Source of the DNA: Cercis canadensis
Lineage: Eukaryota; Streptophyta; Magnoliopsida; Fabales; Fabaceae
NCBI GenBank assembly: GCA_003255065.1
Contig: QAOA01005126.1
Span: forward strand, 383,850-447,849
Length of the DNA stretch: 64,000 nucleotides
Direction of reading: 5' to 3'
The notes under the pieces were generated by a model that did no database searches, was not told the origin of the DNA, and saw only the letters and a program-made list of their open reading frames with translations. The position numbers were made by a program, and so were the translations under genes. This document shows, piece by piece, positions 46,010 through 58,426 of this stretch. Within the stretch, counting starts at the first letter, position 1; every line of letters starts with the position of its first letter.

Positions 46010-46374
46010 ATTTCATGATGTAAAATGTTACGTATATAGAATGATCAAAGCATATGATTTGGTCGGATTCTTTGCTTTAAAGCTTAAAGAGTACGTAAGC
46101 TATACAGGGGTTAAAGTCATGACTCTTGATTAAGTTTCCAAATTGTGCATGTGAATTTGTGAGGCTACTCTCCTTTTCTTGTTTCCAAACACTTAAAAGA
46201 TTGTCAAAGTATCTACTAGCTTTTGCTTGTAATTAAAACCATTGACTTCAGTGAATATCGTTAGCTTTTCTTGTTTCCAGGAAGCTCTTGGCCTTTTGGG
46301 TGTGATGCATGCACGTGAAGGGAGGATTAATTGTTGGGCAAGAAAGATTAATCGTATAGACTATGATGATTAGC
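46010..46374. other. Upstream region of the glycosyltransferase gene
   Basis: About 365 bp between the start codon and the copia LTR. No clear TATA box is visible in the minus-strand promoter position. A retrotransposon LTR therefore lies close to this gene's promoter. Confidence 0.45.
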
Positions 46375-48587
46375 TCTATGACACGGGTTAAACGCGGCCG
46401 TGTTCACTTATGGGTATAAGGGTGTGTCACTTAAAGGGAGTCTCTGGTATGCAGACATGGCCTCAGACACGTCCATGTCGAATCAGACACGGCCACAGAC
46501 ATGGCCATGTTCACGATGGAAGCTAAAATGAGTCTCTGGACTACAGACACAGGCACAGACACGGCCATGTCACTTAAGGACATGGGCATGTCACTTAAGT
46601 GAGGTTTTGGAGCATCAAACACGGCTTAGACACGGCCATGTGATGAACACACTTTTTATACAATAGTTATCCCTCATATTTAGTCTTTTAAACCTCTTTT
46701 GGGCTGAATTGCATAGACTTGGACCTCATTTCATGACTTTGGATCCAATTGTGCCTAATTGCATTTTTCAGCAATACTGAGCATTTTATGCTGTCTCTGT
46801 GTTTCATGCATATATTGAGTTCTGGATGTCTAAAAATTTCGAGTCATACCTTGTAGGAAAGCTGAGAGACTTTTCTACAACTTTCATTCAGGGCTCCAAA
46901 GCCAATTCGGATGTCCAGAAGGTCATATGCAGCCTGGAAACCAGAGAAGACATGCTGTCGCAGGATCCTGACCTATATTCAGTGTTTGGGCCATAACTTG
47001 AGATTTAGGTGTCATATGGACTTAAAACTGGTCCCATTGGAAAGCTAACAGAAAGAGATTCAATTGTTATGAAGACCGGTTAACCAGATTATATAGTTTA
47101 GATGATCTTATTTCCATTCGAAGTTAGCTGATGGTTCCAGAAACCTGTTGGCACTTAAATGGGCCTAACTTCCTCATTACAAGTCCAAATGAGCCCAAAC
47201 CAAAGCCCAATGAAAGCTAAGACCCATGGGAACAAGTGTGCCCTAAGGGCAATTTGGGTGTGCATGCATTTTTGCAGGTCTATATCAGCACAAAGGGGCA
47301 GCCGAAATTGATATGAAGTCAATTAGATATTTTAGACAGCTTTTGAGCTTTCCTTAGTCTTTAAGTTTTCTCTTTAGATATTTTGTAAGAACTTGGCTTC
47401 TTTTGTTCATGGAGGGCTAATTCATCAAATCAATCCAGGTTTTGGCTGTTCTGATTATTGGTTTTGAGATCATGTGTTGTTGTTATTCATTTAGTTGTTA
47501 ATCAAGTTCTTTCAATCCTCTGAAATATTCTGTTTGAATTGCTTAATTCGGATTTGGATTATTCATGTGTTCATTCTTAATTGCATGTGATAAAAGAGGA
47601 TTGTATGGTTGATTAATGTTTCTGAGCTTTTGGATGAATTAATTACCTTGGCTGGATCATGGACTTAGGTAAAACTAGACTTGAATGTTTGCTTAATTCA
47701 TTTAGTCTTAGTTAATTCCGAATTCTGGTTGCTTAACCAGTGGACATCCATAGAGGACTAGGAGGCGTCTTGATGTTTTCTAAGGCCAAGAACATGGTTA
47801 ATAATTAAATGGATCCTTGGAAATCAAGGATGGATCAAAATCAGAATTAGTTAAGACTTGGATTGGTTGTTTTCTCTAAAACTTTACCACTTACCATTAA
47901 TTTCTGTTAATCACATGAACAAACAAAACCCCCTGTTGATATGCTTCTTAATATGATTCACTACTTAGAATAATCCTTAGGTTCGACTTAGGGTTGCCTT
48001 ATGCTACAAGTAGCTTAGGTAAATCAACCTTAAACTTTAATTAATTTGAGGAGCCTCGGTAGCTCATCACCATGTTCAAAGACGACACGACCATGTTCAT
48101 TAAACACGGCCTCAGACATGGCCATGTCGCGGAAGACAGTTGTGTCTCAGAAATCAGTTATTAGTTAGTTAGTGGCCATAACCGACTTGTTACTGGTTCC
48201 TATATAAACGTGTGATGTGTAAAGGAAAAGATAACTTGAGACTAGCATTTCTAGACTTGAGAGAAATCAGAGAAGGAAAAGAATCAGAGAGGGGTTGAGA
48301 GAGAAAAGATAGAGTGAGGCTTGGAGTTCTAATTGCAGAGTGCAAGGTTCAAGAACTGGAACCAAGGGGGATTCTATTGTAAGGAAGATTCAATCTTGAT
48401 GTGATAATCATAGTGGAATGCTCTCTCCCGTGGATGTAGGCCAACTTGGCTGAACCACGTAAATCTCTAGTGTTGTTCTTCTTAATTCTTTCTGATTTAC
48501 TGCTTTATTGGTTTTCTGGTTTATTTTGTTCTTGCATTTGCTGGTTTGGTTTGTCAATTGGTTGCATAGGTCACGAATTCTTTTACA
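46375..48587 (+). repeat. 5' LTR of copia element B (split)
   Basis: Left part to 46640, right part from 48070. Both parts contain repeated ACACGGCCATGTC words. The right part has a transcription-start-like region (CCTATATAAACG at about 48199-48210) and ends ATTCTTTTACA at 48587, two bases before the primer site. The start is not fixed; TGACACGGGTTAAACG near 46378 is a possible start. Confidence 0.65.
46641..48069 (-). mobile_element. Solo LTR of the Athila-like family inside the copia LTR
   Basis: A 1429-bp unit that is the reverse complement in orientation of the Athila-like LTRs at 51095-54038 and 61765-63197: it starts TGATGAACACACTTTTTATA and ends GAGGAGCCTCGGTAGCTCATCA-type sequence. 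CCATG flanks it on both sides (46636-46640 and 48070-48074). No internal sequence is present, so unequal recombination between the two LTRs of a former full element is the likely origin. Confidence 0.92.
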
Positions 48588-48589
48588 AG

Positions 48590-48606
48590 TGGCGCCGTCT
48601 GTGGGA
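48590..48606 (+). other. Primer-binding site of copia element B
   Basis: TGGCGCCGTCTGTGGGA begins two bases after the LTR end. It has the TGG start expected for pairing with a tRNA CCA end. The exact tRNA is not established here; it is not the Met type seen in element A. Confidence 0.75.
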
Positions 48607-48633
48607 AGAGAATTGAAGAAGAGAGTCGTAGCC

Positions 48634-51094
48634 ATGGGAACAACCAAGTATGACATTGAGAAATTCTCTGGTTGCAATGATTTTGGATTATGGAGGATCA
48701 AGATGCAAGCAATTCTGGTGCAACAAGGATTGGCTGAGGCGTTGAAGGGAGAATCTACATTATCTGAGTCTCTGTCTGAGAAAGAAAAGAAAGATATGCT
48801 GGAAAAGGCCAAGAGTACAATAATCTTGTGCCTTGGGGACAAGGCACTGAGGGAGGTAGCCAGAGAACCATCTGCTGCTGCAATGTGGCTCAAGTTAGAG
48901 TCACTCTACATGACAAACTCTCTTGCCAATTGTCTATTCATGAAGCAGCAATTGTATTCTTTCAAGATGACTGAGGAAAAATTGCTCACTGAGCAAATTG
49001 CAGACTTCAACAAAATTCTTGATGACTTGGAGAACATAGAGGTCAAATTAGAGGATGAAGACAAGGCTCTAATTTTGCTCAGTGCTCTACCAAAAGCATA
49101 TGAGCATTTTAAATATGATATGCTGTTTGGAAGGGAGCAAACAATAACCCTTGATGAAGTCCAGTCCTCAATTCGAGCTAAGGAACTTCAAAAGAAGCAA
49201 GACATGAAGAAAGACAACCATGGAGAAGGGCTGAACGTGTCAAGGGGCAGACCTAAGAAGAGAAGCTTCCAGAGGGGCAAATCAAGATCAAAATCTAAGA
49301 ATCAAAAGCAAACCATGTACAAGTGCTTTCAATGCCACAAGAAAGGCCATTTCAAGAGGGATTGCCCAGAAAGGAGGGGCAAGGAGTTTAAGAAACCTCA
49401 AGATTTGGGAGATGCAGCAATAGCCACAGATGGCTATGACACTGCTGGGGTCTTAGTAGTTTCAAATACTGAGACTGAGAAGGATTAGGTGATGGATTCT
49501 AGTTGCTCATACCACATGTGCCCAAGGAAAGATTATTTTGAGACCATAGACCTGAAAGAAGGTGGAATGGTGCTACTGGGCAACAACAAAGCATGCAAGG
49601 TGCAAGGCATGGGCTCAATCAGATTCAAGATGTTCAATGGCCAAGAAATTCTGCTGCAAGGAGTAAGGTATATACCTGAACTCAAAAGAAATCTCATATC
49701 TATAAGCATGGTTGATAGCTTAGGATACTCTACTAATATTGAGCATGGTAGTATGAGAATCTATAGTAGTGCACTCATAATTGCTAAAGGAATTAAAAAT
49801 AATGGTTTATATATTCTTGATGGTTCTACTATAATTGCACAAGCTGCTGTTGCAAGTCACACACTCCATGATAAAACTAAATTGTGGCATATGAGGCTAG
49901 GGCATGTTAGTGAGAAGGGTTTGGTTGAATTAACAAAACAAAATCTGCTAAATGGTGATAAAATAGACAAACTAGACTTTTGTGATCAATGCATATTAGG
50001 AAAGGCTCAAAGGGTTAAATTTGGGGTTGGTATGCATAATGCAAAAGGTCCATTTGAGTATGACATTCAAACCTCTGGGGTCCAGCAAGAACAAAGACGC
50101 ATGGAGGGGGGTTTTATTTTCTCACAATCATTGATGATTACTCTAGAAAAGTGTGGATTTATATCTTGAAAAACAAGAGTGACACATTTGAAAAATTCAA
50201 GGAATGATACACACTCATAGAGAATCAAATGGGAACCAAACTAAAATGTTTAAGGACTGACAATGGCCTAGAGTTTCTTTCAGAGCAGTTTAGTAAGTTT
50301 TGCAGGGATAAAGGCATACAAAGGCATAAAACAGTAGCAAGAACGCCTCAACAGAATGGTTTGGCTGAAAGGATGAACCAAACCATCCTTGAACGAGTGA
50401 GATGCATGTTGCTGAGTGCAGGACTACCTAAGAGCTTCTGGGGTGAAACTGTTACCACTGTTGTCCACCTAATCAACCGAACTCCATCTTCAGCTATAGG
50501 GTTCAAAACACCTATGGAGCTATGGAATGGAAGACCTGCTGATTACACCCACCTGAGGGTGTTTGGAGCTTTGGCATTTGCTTATGTCAAGGAAGACAAG
50601 CTTGGAGCAAGAGCAATCAGGTGTGCATTCATAGGATATCCTATTGGAGTTAAGGGATACAAGCTATGGAGGATGGAACCTGGTGAACCTAAGTGCAAAG
50701 TGAGCAGGGATGTGATCTTTGATGAGACAAGGATGGCTATGTTGGATAAAGACCAAGAAGAAACCAGCAGAGAAGAATTTGAGCAAGAGAGTACTCGAAT
50801 TGAGGTGGAGCTACCAATTCACCATGAAATTGAAGAAGCAACACAAACTAAAGAAGAAGAGGTTGCTGAACCACAACCTGAACTAGTTCAGAATGAGTAT
50901 TGCTTGGTCAGATATAGAGCAAGGAGAAAGATCATACCACCTAGAAGATTTGGCTATGCTGATCTTATTTGCTATGCTCTGAATATTGCTGAAGAAATAC
51001 AAGACCCGGAACCTTCAAACTTCAAAGAGGCACTAAAGGGAAGAGATAGTCACAGCTGGATGTCAACAATGAAGGAGGAAATGAAGTCGCTGGA
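48634..51094 (+). pseudogene. Copia B gag, protease and integrase region, decayed
   Basis: ATG 48634 opens gag (GLWRIKMQAILVQQGLAEAL) with an intact CCHC knuckle CFQCHKKGHFKRDC (about 49321-49362). TAG at 49486 stops the frame where Trp is normal, just before the protease site, which reads DSS rather than DSG. Then come HMRLGHVSEKG and CDQCILGK of the pre-integrase region. Between about 50070 and 50220 the frame slips, and a TGA at 50206 falls where Trp is expected; the first integrase catalytic Asp reads as Asn (NLWGP). Downstream are RTDNGLEF and the integrase C-terminus, up to the gypsy insertion at 51094 inside the RT N-terminal region. Confidence 0.9.
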
Positions 51095-54038
51095 TGATGA
51101 GCTGCCGAGGCTCTTCAAATTAATGAAAGTTTAAGGTCGATTTACCTAAGCTACTTGTAGCATAAGGTAACCCTAAGTCTAACTAAAGGATTTGATATGT
51201 GCTTTTTATGTTGTTAAGTTTCATGTTTATCAATGGTTTCCTACTCAGATTCAAGCACAATTTGCTTTAAACATGGTACTTATCCCTACTATTTGTCTTT
51301 CAGGTGTTTCTCTGGTTGATCAAACAAGAGGAAGAGTTTTAGGGAGTTTCTGGAGAAAAAACCACCAGATCATGAAGTCCATTCAGGGGACACGGCTTAG
51401 ACACGCCCGTGTCCATAGCCGTGTCTGACCTACAGAGAGTCCTGCTCCAGTTGCTAAGGAACACGGCTAAGCCTTGTAATGAACACGCCCGTGTCCATGA
51501 CCATGTCTTACCTCCAGAGAATCTCCCTAAGTGGAACACGCCCCTCCCTTACAGAGACACGGCCAGGTTGGTTTGAACACGAGCTGAAGAAGAAGTGAAC
51601 ACGGCCATGTCTTTGGCCGTGTCTGAGGTCCCTTCGAGGCATTTAAGTTACACGCCCAACTACTGTAAGTGAACACGGCCGTGTCGTGGCCGTGTTCGAG
51701 CATCTGAAGGGTGAAACCCTAGAATTAGATGGAGTATATATGTGAACTTGAGGAAAAGGGGGAGACATCTTTTGATAGTCGAACACTTAGAGATTTTGGG
51801 CGACATCAAAGGTCAGGTGTAGTAGGAGCACTTTGGAAGATTGGAGAAGAGTAAGATAGAAGATCAACTACTTGAAGGGACTTCATGAGAATGAGTTTTC
51901 CTGATTCTATCTTGTCGTCTCTGCATTTTGTTGATTCAGATTTTATCGTGAACTGATTTGTAAGAGTTAGTTAGGATGAACCCTAGAAATACAATTGTAC
52001 TATTCTCCTTTTGAATTAATGAGAGTAAGCCTTCATTTCTTGGAATTGTCTATGATTGCTATTTGTGTTAAGTTGACAAAGCATGCTGCTGATTTAATAC
52101 CAAATTTCGATTTATATATTGAGAAATTATAAATTGATTTAGATCATTTGTAGACAGTGGGATTTGCTTGGAATCACTAGAGATAGGATTCACATGAATC
52201 TTCTGATTTAAGTCAATATACTAAGGGAATTCATAGAACACGAATTAACGCATTCTTGGGGGTTTTGATTGTGAAGAGATTTTAGTCAATCAACCAAGGA
52301 ATAGATGTCTTATTACTTGAGAAAGATTGAGGCATAATTCTGGAATTCTCATCAGTCCAAGTAGAGGAGTGTCAATCATTGAGTTAAATATGAGAATGCA
52401 ATGTATGTCATAGGAAAATTCCTATTTTGACTCATCCTACTCATTCGATAAATCTATCAAATTCTTTGTTATCGTCTTTCCTAATTCATTCATTTAATTT
52501 AGATTAATTGATTTCCCTTATTAAACCACAATTCTAGGATTAGATAATAGAAAAAGGATTACTACTAATAGCTATAGTTCCTCGTGGGATCGATATTCGT
52601 ACTCAATCAAGATATTCTACAAAACGATAGGTATACTTGCCTAGAATGTTTGTAGCATTGTTTCAATTGAATACAAGTTCATAAAAGTAAACATCAGGAT
52701 TATTCTAAGTAGTGAATCAGATTTAGGAACATATAATTAGGGGGATTTGTTTTGTTCAAGTGATTAACAGAAATTAATTATAAGTGGTAAACCTTAAGGA
52801 AAACAACCAATCCAAGTCTAACTAATTCTGATTTTAATCCATCATTGATTTCCAAGAATCCATTCAATTATTAACCTAGTTCTTGACCTTTAAAACACAT
52901 CAAGAAGCCTCTCAGTGTTCTATGGATATCCACTGGTTAAGCAACCGGAATTCGGATCAACTAAGACTAAATGAATTAAGCACTCATTCAAATCTAATTT
53001 AACCTAAGTCCAGAATCTAGCCAAGGGTAATTAATCGGTTCAAAAGCTTAGAAACATTAATCAACCTTTAATTTCCTCTTTTATCACATGTAATTAAGCA
53101 ATCAACACATGAAAATCCAAATCCAAATTTAAGCAATTCAAACAGAATATTTCAGAGGAAGCAAAGAAATAGATTAACCACTAAATGAATAACAATCAAA
53201 GCATAATCTCAGAATCAATAATCAGAACAGCCAAAACCTAGATTGATTTGAGTATTCAGCCCTCCATGAACAAGAGAATCCAAGTTTACAAAATATCTAG
53301 AGAGAAAACTTAGAAACTAAGAAAAGTAGAAAAACTGTCTACAAAATATCCTAATGCCTTGTTTCAATTTCGGCTGCCTCTTTCTGAACATATAGACCTC
53401 CAAAAATACATGCACACCCAAATTTCCCTTAGGGCGCACTTATTCCCATGGGCCTTAGCTTTCATTGGGCTTTGGTTTGGGCTCAATTAGACTTGTAATG
53501 AAGAAGTTAGGCCTATTTAAGTGCCAACAGGTCTCTGGAACCATTAGTAAACTTCGACAGGAAATAAGACCATCTAAACTATACAATTTGGTTAACCGAT
53601 CTTCATAACAATTGAAGCTCTGTGTCTTAGCTTTCCAATGGGACCCGTTTCAAGTCCATATGACATATACAACTCAAGTTATGGTACAAACACTGCATGT
53701 GGGTCAGGATCCTGCGATAGCATGTCTTCTCTGGCTTCCAGGCTGCATATGAACTTCTGGACGTCCGAATTGGCTTTGGAGCCCTAAATGAAAGTTGTAG
53801 ATAATTCTCTTAGCTTTCCTACAAGGTATGACTCGAAATAAATTTTTAGATATCCAGAACTAAAGATATGCATGAAACACAGAGACAGCATAAAATGCCC
53901 AGTATTGCTAAGAAATACAATTAGGCTCAATTGGATCCAAAGTCATGAAATGAGGCCTAAGCCCAATCAAATAGGCCCAAAAGAGGTTTAAGAAGCTAAA
54001 TATGAGGGTTAACTACTATATAAAAAGTGTATTCATCA
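51095..54038 (-). repeat. 3' LTR of the Athila-like element, split by a solo LTR
   Basis: Starts TGATGAGCTGCCGAGGCTC and ends GTGTATTCATCA on the plus strand. Removing the nested element and one duplication copy leaves 1435 bp, matching the other LTR (1433 bp) closely along its length with scattered substitutions. Confidence 0.9.
51193..52696. mobile_element. 1504-bp solo LTR nested in the Athila-like LTR
   Basis: The other Athila LTR shows the uninterrupted site. Here TGATATGTGC...AAACATCA is inserted, flanked by GGATT on both sides (51188-51192 and 52697-52701). TG...CA ends, a 5-bp duplication and no coding region make it a solo LTR. It has a cluster of GACACGGCCGTGTC-like words (51390-51700), a TATA-like GGAGTATATATGTG (about 51730-51743) and a 3' part with GTGGGATCGATATTCGTACTC, wording typical of gypsy LTRs. 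It is the youngest layer of this nest. Confidence 0.9.
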
Positions 54039-54056
54039 AATTCCTCCACACTTAGC
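54039..54056 (-). other. Polypurine tract of the Athila-like element
   Basis: On the minus strand CTAAGTGTGGAGGAATT directly precedes the 3' LTR start TGATGAATAC. The purine-rich GTGGAGGAA core is the plus-strand primer site. Confidence 0.7.
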
Positions 54057-55585
54057 TTTTGCACATCTCGGGCAAAATAGAATTTCAAAACTAAGAAACG
54101 AGGAAAAACAAACAAACTAACTCAAAAATTCCCAATGATATTCAAGAATTGTATAAGTTCAAAAACAAGAAGAGCACTTAAAAATTCAAGGAAGTCATAG
54201 CATTCATGAAATAAAATTTCTTCACATCCAAAATCAACAATTAAGGTAACTTCAATTGAAAAACATGAGTCAAGAATGATAGATTATCACAAGATATACT
54301 CTTAATCTCTCAAGTGTTTAGAAAGTAAATATTTCACTCAATGAAACTCATGAAGAAATGCACTACCATAGGCTTGTTTATCTTCTACTTTTCCACTACT
54401 CAAACAAATGCATACACAAATCAAGAGGACTTTATTCAAGGTTGTAATAGAGCCAAGGTAAAGGGTAGGAATAATATGGATATGACAAGCTAAGTACCCT
54501 AAGAGAATAAAAGAGCATTGGAGAGGAATTCCATTAACAAGCATGAAACTTTTTCCAATTTCCAAACATGTAAAGCATACTCTCTTTTCTTTTCACATAT
54601 TCCTTCATTTTCATTTTCCTTTCCTTTTTCACAATTCTGATTTTTTTTTTTTTTTTGAACCAATTGGCTCTCTTTTTTCTTTCTTTGCACATTGCACAAT
54701 AATTTTCACTACCTCTACACTTGCATTATTAATTACCCACAAGCATAAGAGCTCCTCTAAGACAATGAACCAATGCTCTCACATTTCCTAAGGTAAGGTA
54801 ACAACATGGTTTTTCACATAGGTACATCATAATGAGCTAAGACCAAAGATAGGCAAATAGGCTCAAGGGGGTAATCAAAGGAAAATAATACAAAGTTGGC
54901 TATTTGGCAAAGTAGCTAAATCAAGAAAGAATGCCTCAATCATGTTCATGTATGCAAGTAAAAATGCAGCTTTAAAAAGAATCAAAACAAGTTCTAGAGT
55001 GATCAAAATCCATGAGTGAAAATCACACTAGAAAGAAAAGAATGACACAAATGCTAAATCCATCCATTAAAAGGCTCAAAATATCACAAGGCATGCATCT
55101 ATCAAACTTTAATCACTAATCCAACATAAAAAACCAAGCATGTAAAATTAAGGAAGGAAAATAAAATATTCAATCATGATATGAACCTTGAATCACAATT
55201 GCTTCAACTTACAACTTCATAAATTTCACATCCTAAAACATCATTAGAAGGTAATTAAAATAGAAAAATGACAACAAAAACAGAAAAAACAGCAAGAACA
55301 ACAAATAGAAAACAGAAAATAGCAAAGTGACACAAAACAAAAAATTAAAACAGAAATAGAAAATTAACAGAAATAGTAAAGTAAACAGAAAATTAATCAA
55401 CTAAAACAGCAAATTAATCAACTAAACAGCAAAACAATAAAGCAACTAAACTATATAGAAATCCCTCCCCCACACTTAAATTTGACATTGTCCTCAATGT
55501 AAAAACTTCAAAAAGTAGCAATATATGACAATTAACATCAAGCAGATAAGGACAAATAAAATAAAAGAGAGAAGAAATATCCTGA
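54057..55585 (-). other. Non-coding region downstream of Athila pol
   Basis: About 1.5 kb between the end of pol and the 3' LTR. Some Athila elements carry an env-like frame here; I see only short frames without a plausible membrane protein, and A-rich low-complexity sequence (55255-55440). Confidence 0.55.
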
Positions 55586-57043
55586 TCAAGTGAGGTAGAT
55601 TGCATCGTGCAAGTGGACCTCCTCCACTATATCCTCTTTAGCTCCCTCATAGAATGGCTTGAGGCAATGCCCATTCACCTTGAAAGCCTTGTTGGTGGAC
55701 TCACTCGCTATCTCGACTGCACCATAAGGAAAAACCTTAGTGACAACAAATGGACCAAGCCACCGAGAGTGAAGCTTGCCGGGCATGAGCTTTAGGCGAG
55801 AGTTATACAAGAGAACTTTCTGGCCAATAGAGAACTCCTTCCTCAGCACCATGTTATCATGAAACCTCTTGGTCTTTTCCTTGTAGATGTGGGAGCTCTC
55901 ATAAGCATTCAAACAAAGCTCCTCAAGCTCTTGAAGGTGAAGCTTTCTCTGGGATCCGACTTGGCTCAAATCAAGGTTGCACTGCTTGACCGCCCAATAA
56001 GCCTTGTGCTCAAGCTCCACTTAAAGGTGGCATGCTTTGCCAAAAACTATCCGGTAGGGAGACATCCCAATAGGTGTCTTGAAAGCAGTCCGGTATGCCC
56101 ACAAAGCATCCTAAAGTCACAAACTCCAGTCCTTTCTATTAGGTTGGACAGTTTTCTCTAAGATACGCTTGATCTCCTTGTTGGAGACTTCAGCTTGCTC
56201 ATTGGTCTGAGGGTGGTAAGGGGTAGAAACCTTATGCATGACTCCATATTTCTTCATTAAAGCCGTCATGCTCCGATTGCAGAAATGGGAACCCTGATCA
56301 CTGATGATGGCCCTAGGAATGCCAAATCTGCAGAAAATGTTTAATCTAACAAAATCCACAACAACTTTAGAATCATCAATACGAGTGGCTTTTGCCTCCA
56401 CCCACTTAGACACATAATCAATAGCGAGTAAGATGTAAACAAAACTGAAAGAAACAGGAAAATGATTCATAAAGTCAATACCCTAAACATAAAAAATCTC
56501 ACAAAATAGCAAAGGCTGCTAGGGCATCTCATGCCTATTGGAAATATTCTCGGTTCTCTGACATTGTTCACAAAATTTACAAAATATGTGTGCATCCCTA
56601 AATAAAGTGACCCAATACAATCCATAGTCTAAGACTTTCCTAGCCGTATGTTGAGGACCAAAATGTCCACCATATGCAAAGGTATGGCAAAAACTAAGAA
56701 CAAACTGAAATTCATTATCAGGCACACATCTCCTAATTATTTGATCACTACAAAACTTCCAGAGATAGGGATCATCCCACACATAATATTTTGCCTGACT
56801 CTTTAACTTGTCTATTTGTGCACGTGTGAGATGTGAGGGCAAAGCATGGGCAGCTAGATAATTCACAAGATCTGCATACCATGGAAACTCACCATCTAGC
56901 CCTAACAGATGTTCGTCAGGAAAGGAATCCTGAATGGGCAGTGGATCAGGATCTCGCTCGATGCGGCTCAGGTAGTCAGCAACCAGGTTCTCTGCTCCAC
57001 TTTTGTCTCGGATCTCCACATCAAACTCTTGGAGCAGCAACAT
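55586..57043 (-). pseudogene. Athila-like integrase region, decayed
   Basis: Continuation of pol: KSGAENLVADYLSRIERD at the RNase H end, the zinc-binding CKFCEQCQRT (about 56560), the catalytic core AIDYVSKWVEA (first Asp), IISDQGSHFCN (second Asp) and NEQAEVSNKEIKRIL (Glu), then the C-terminal YKEKTKRFHD, FSIGQKVLLYNSRLKLMPGK and LHSRWLGPFVVTKVFP to about 55590. Stops occur near 56485 (a TAG where Trp is usual) and in the stretch 56100-56120. The three acidic catalytic residues are visible, but the chain is broken between domains. Confidence 0.9.
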
Positions 57044-58426
57044 CCACCTAATCAGTCATGACTTGGCATCCATTTTCTTCAAAAGATACTTTAGAGCTGT
57101 ATGATCTGAAAATACCACAACCTTAGAATCTATCAAATAAGACCTGAACTTATCTAATGCAAAAACAATAGATAAAAGTTCTTTTTTGGTGGTTGTGTAG
57201 TTTGCTTGAGCAGCATCTAGAGTTCTTGAAGCATAGTAAACCACATGGGAAACTTTGACCACTCGCTGCACCAAGACAGCTCCCAAGGCATAGTTCGAAG
57301 CGTCGCACATCAGCTCGAACGGGAGTGTCCAATCAGGTGGCTGAATGACAGGGGTACTGGTCAGAGCTAGCTTCAGGCAGTTGAAAGCTTCCTTGCACTT
57401 CTGATCAAACAGAAACTCCACATCTTTCTGCAGAAGGCTGGACAACGGAATAGCTATCTTGCTGAAGTCTCTGATAAAGTGCCGGTAGAACCCTGCATGT
57501 CCAAGAAATGACCAAACTTCCCGCACGCATGTGGGGTAAGATAAAGCAGTAATGACATCAATTTTAGCAGGATCCACCTCAACTCCCTTCCTAGACACTA
57601 CATGGCCTAAAACTATACCCTGCTCTACCATGAAATGACATTTTTCAAAATTTAAAACAAGGTTAGTTTCAATGCAGCGATGCAGCACTCTAGCTAGGCT
57701 ATTCAGACTTGCATCAAAAGAAGAACCATAGATAGTAAAATCGTCCATAAACACCTCCATACACTCCTCTAAAAAGTTAGAGAATATACTCACCATGCAC
57801 CACTGGAAGGTACCAGGGGCGTTGCAAAGGCCGAAAGGCATCCGCTGGTAAACAAATGTGCCGAAGGGACATGTAAACGTGGTGTTCTCTTGATCCTCCG
57901 GTGCAATATGAATCTGGAAGTATCCAATGTAGCCACCCAGGAAGCAGTAATGCGATTTCCCAGCTAACCGCTCTAGCATTTGATCGATGAACGGAATGGG
58001 GTAATGATCCTTCCTGGTGGCTTGATTTAGCCTCCTATAATCGATCCAGACCCGCCAGCTGTTTTGCACTCGGGTAGGTAGCAGCTCGTTGTTCTGGTTT
58101 GCCACCACTGTAACCCCGAATTTCTTCTGGATGACTTGCACTGGGCTTACCCAAGTGCTGTCAGATATAGGGTAAATGATGCCAGCTTGCAGAAGCTTGG
58201 TCACCTCCTTCTTTACAACGTCCAGAATGAAAAGGTTTAATCACCTCTAGGGTTACCTCACTGGTTTAGCGCCATCTTCAAGTAATATGCGATGTATGCA
58301 TGTAGACGGACTAATGCCAGGAATATCTGCTAATGTCCAACCAATAGCTTGCTTGTGCTCTCGCAGAATCAGTAGCAATCTTTCCTCTTGCTCAGGAAGT
58401 AAATTGTTAGCCAAAATTATAGGAAG
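57044..58426 (-). pseudogene. Athila-like reverse transcriptase and RNase H region
   Basis: From about 58204: TKLLQAGIIYPISDSTWVSP, WRVWIDYRRLNQATRKDHYP, FGTFVYQRMPFGLCNAPGTF and the active site VFMDDFTIYG (about 57745); then the FLGHAGFYRHFIRDFSKIA linker and RNase H FELMCDASNYALGAVL, ending YLLKKMDAKS with a stop at 57056-57058. Between 58426 and 58205 several stops interrupt the RT N-terminal part (GWTLADIPGISPSVCMHRIL is still readable). FxDDF with Phe is usual in Athila-type RTs. Confidence 0.92.

Noticed and set aside
48408-48893. Minus-strand frame of 161 codons
   Set aside because: It lies antisense to the copia B LTR and gag, which have clear motifs. No domain can be read in the minus frame.
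54039-55585. Env-like third frame of an Athila element
   Set aside because: Only short frames without signal peptide, membrane anchor or conserved wording; nothing supports an envelope-like protein.
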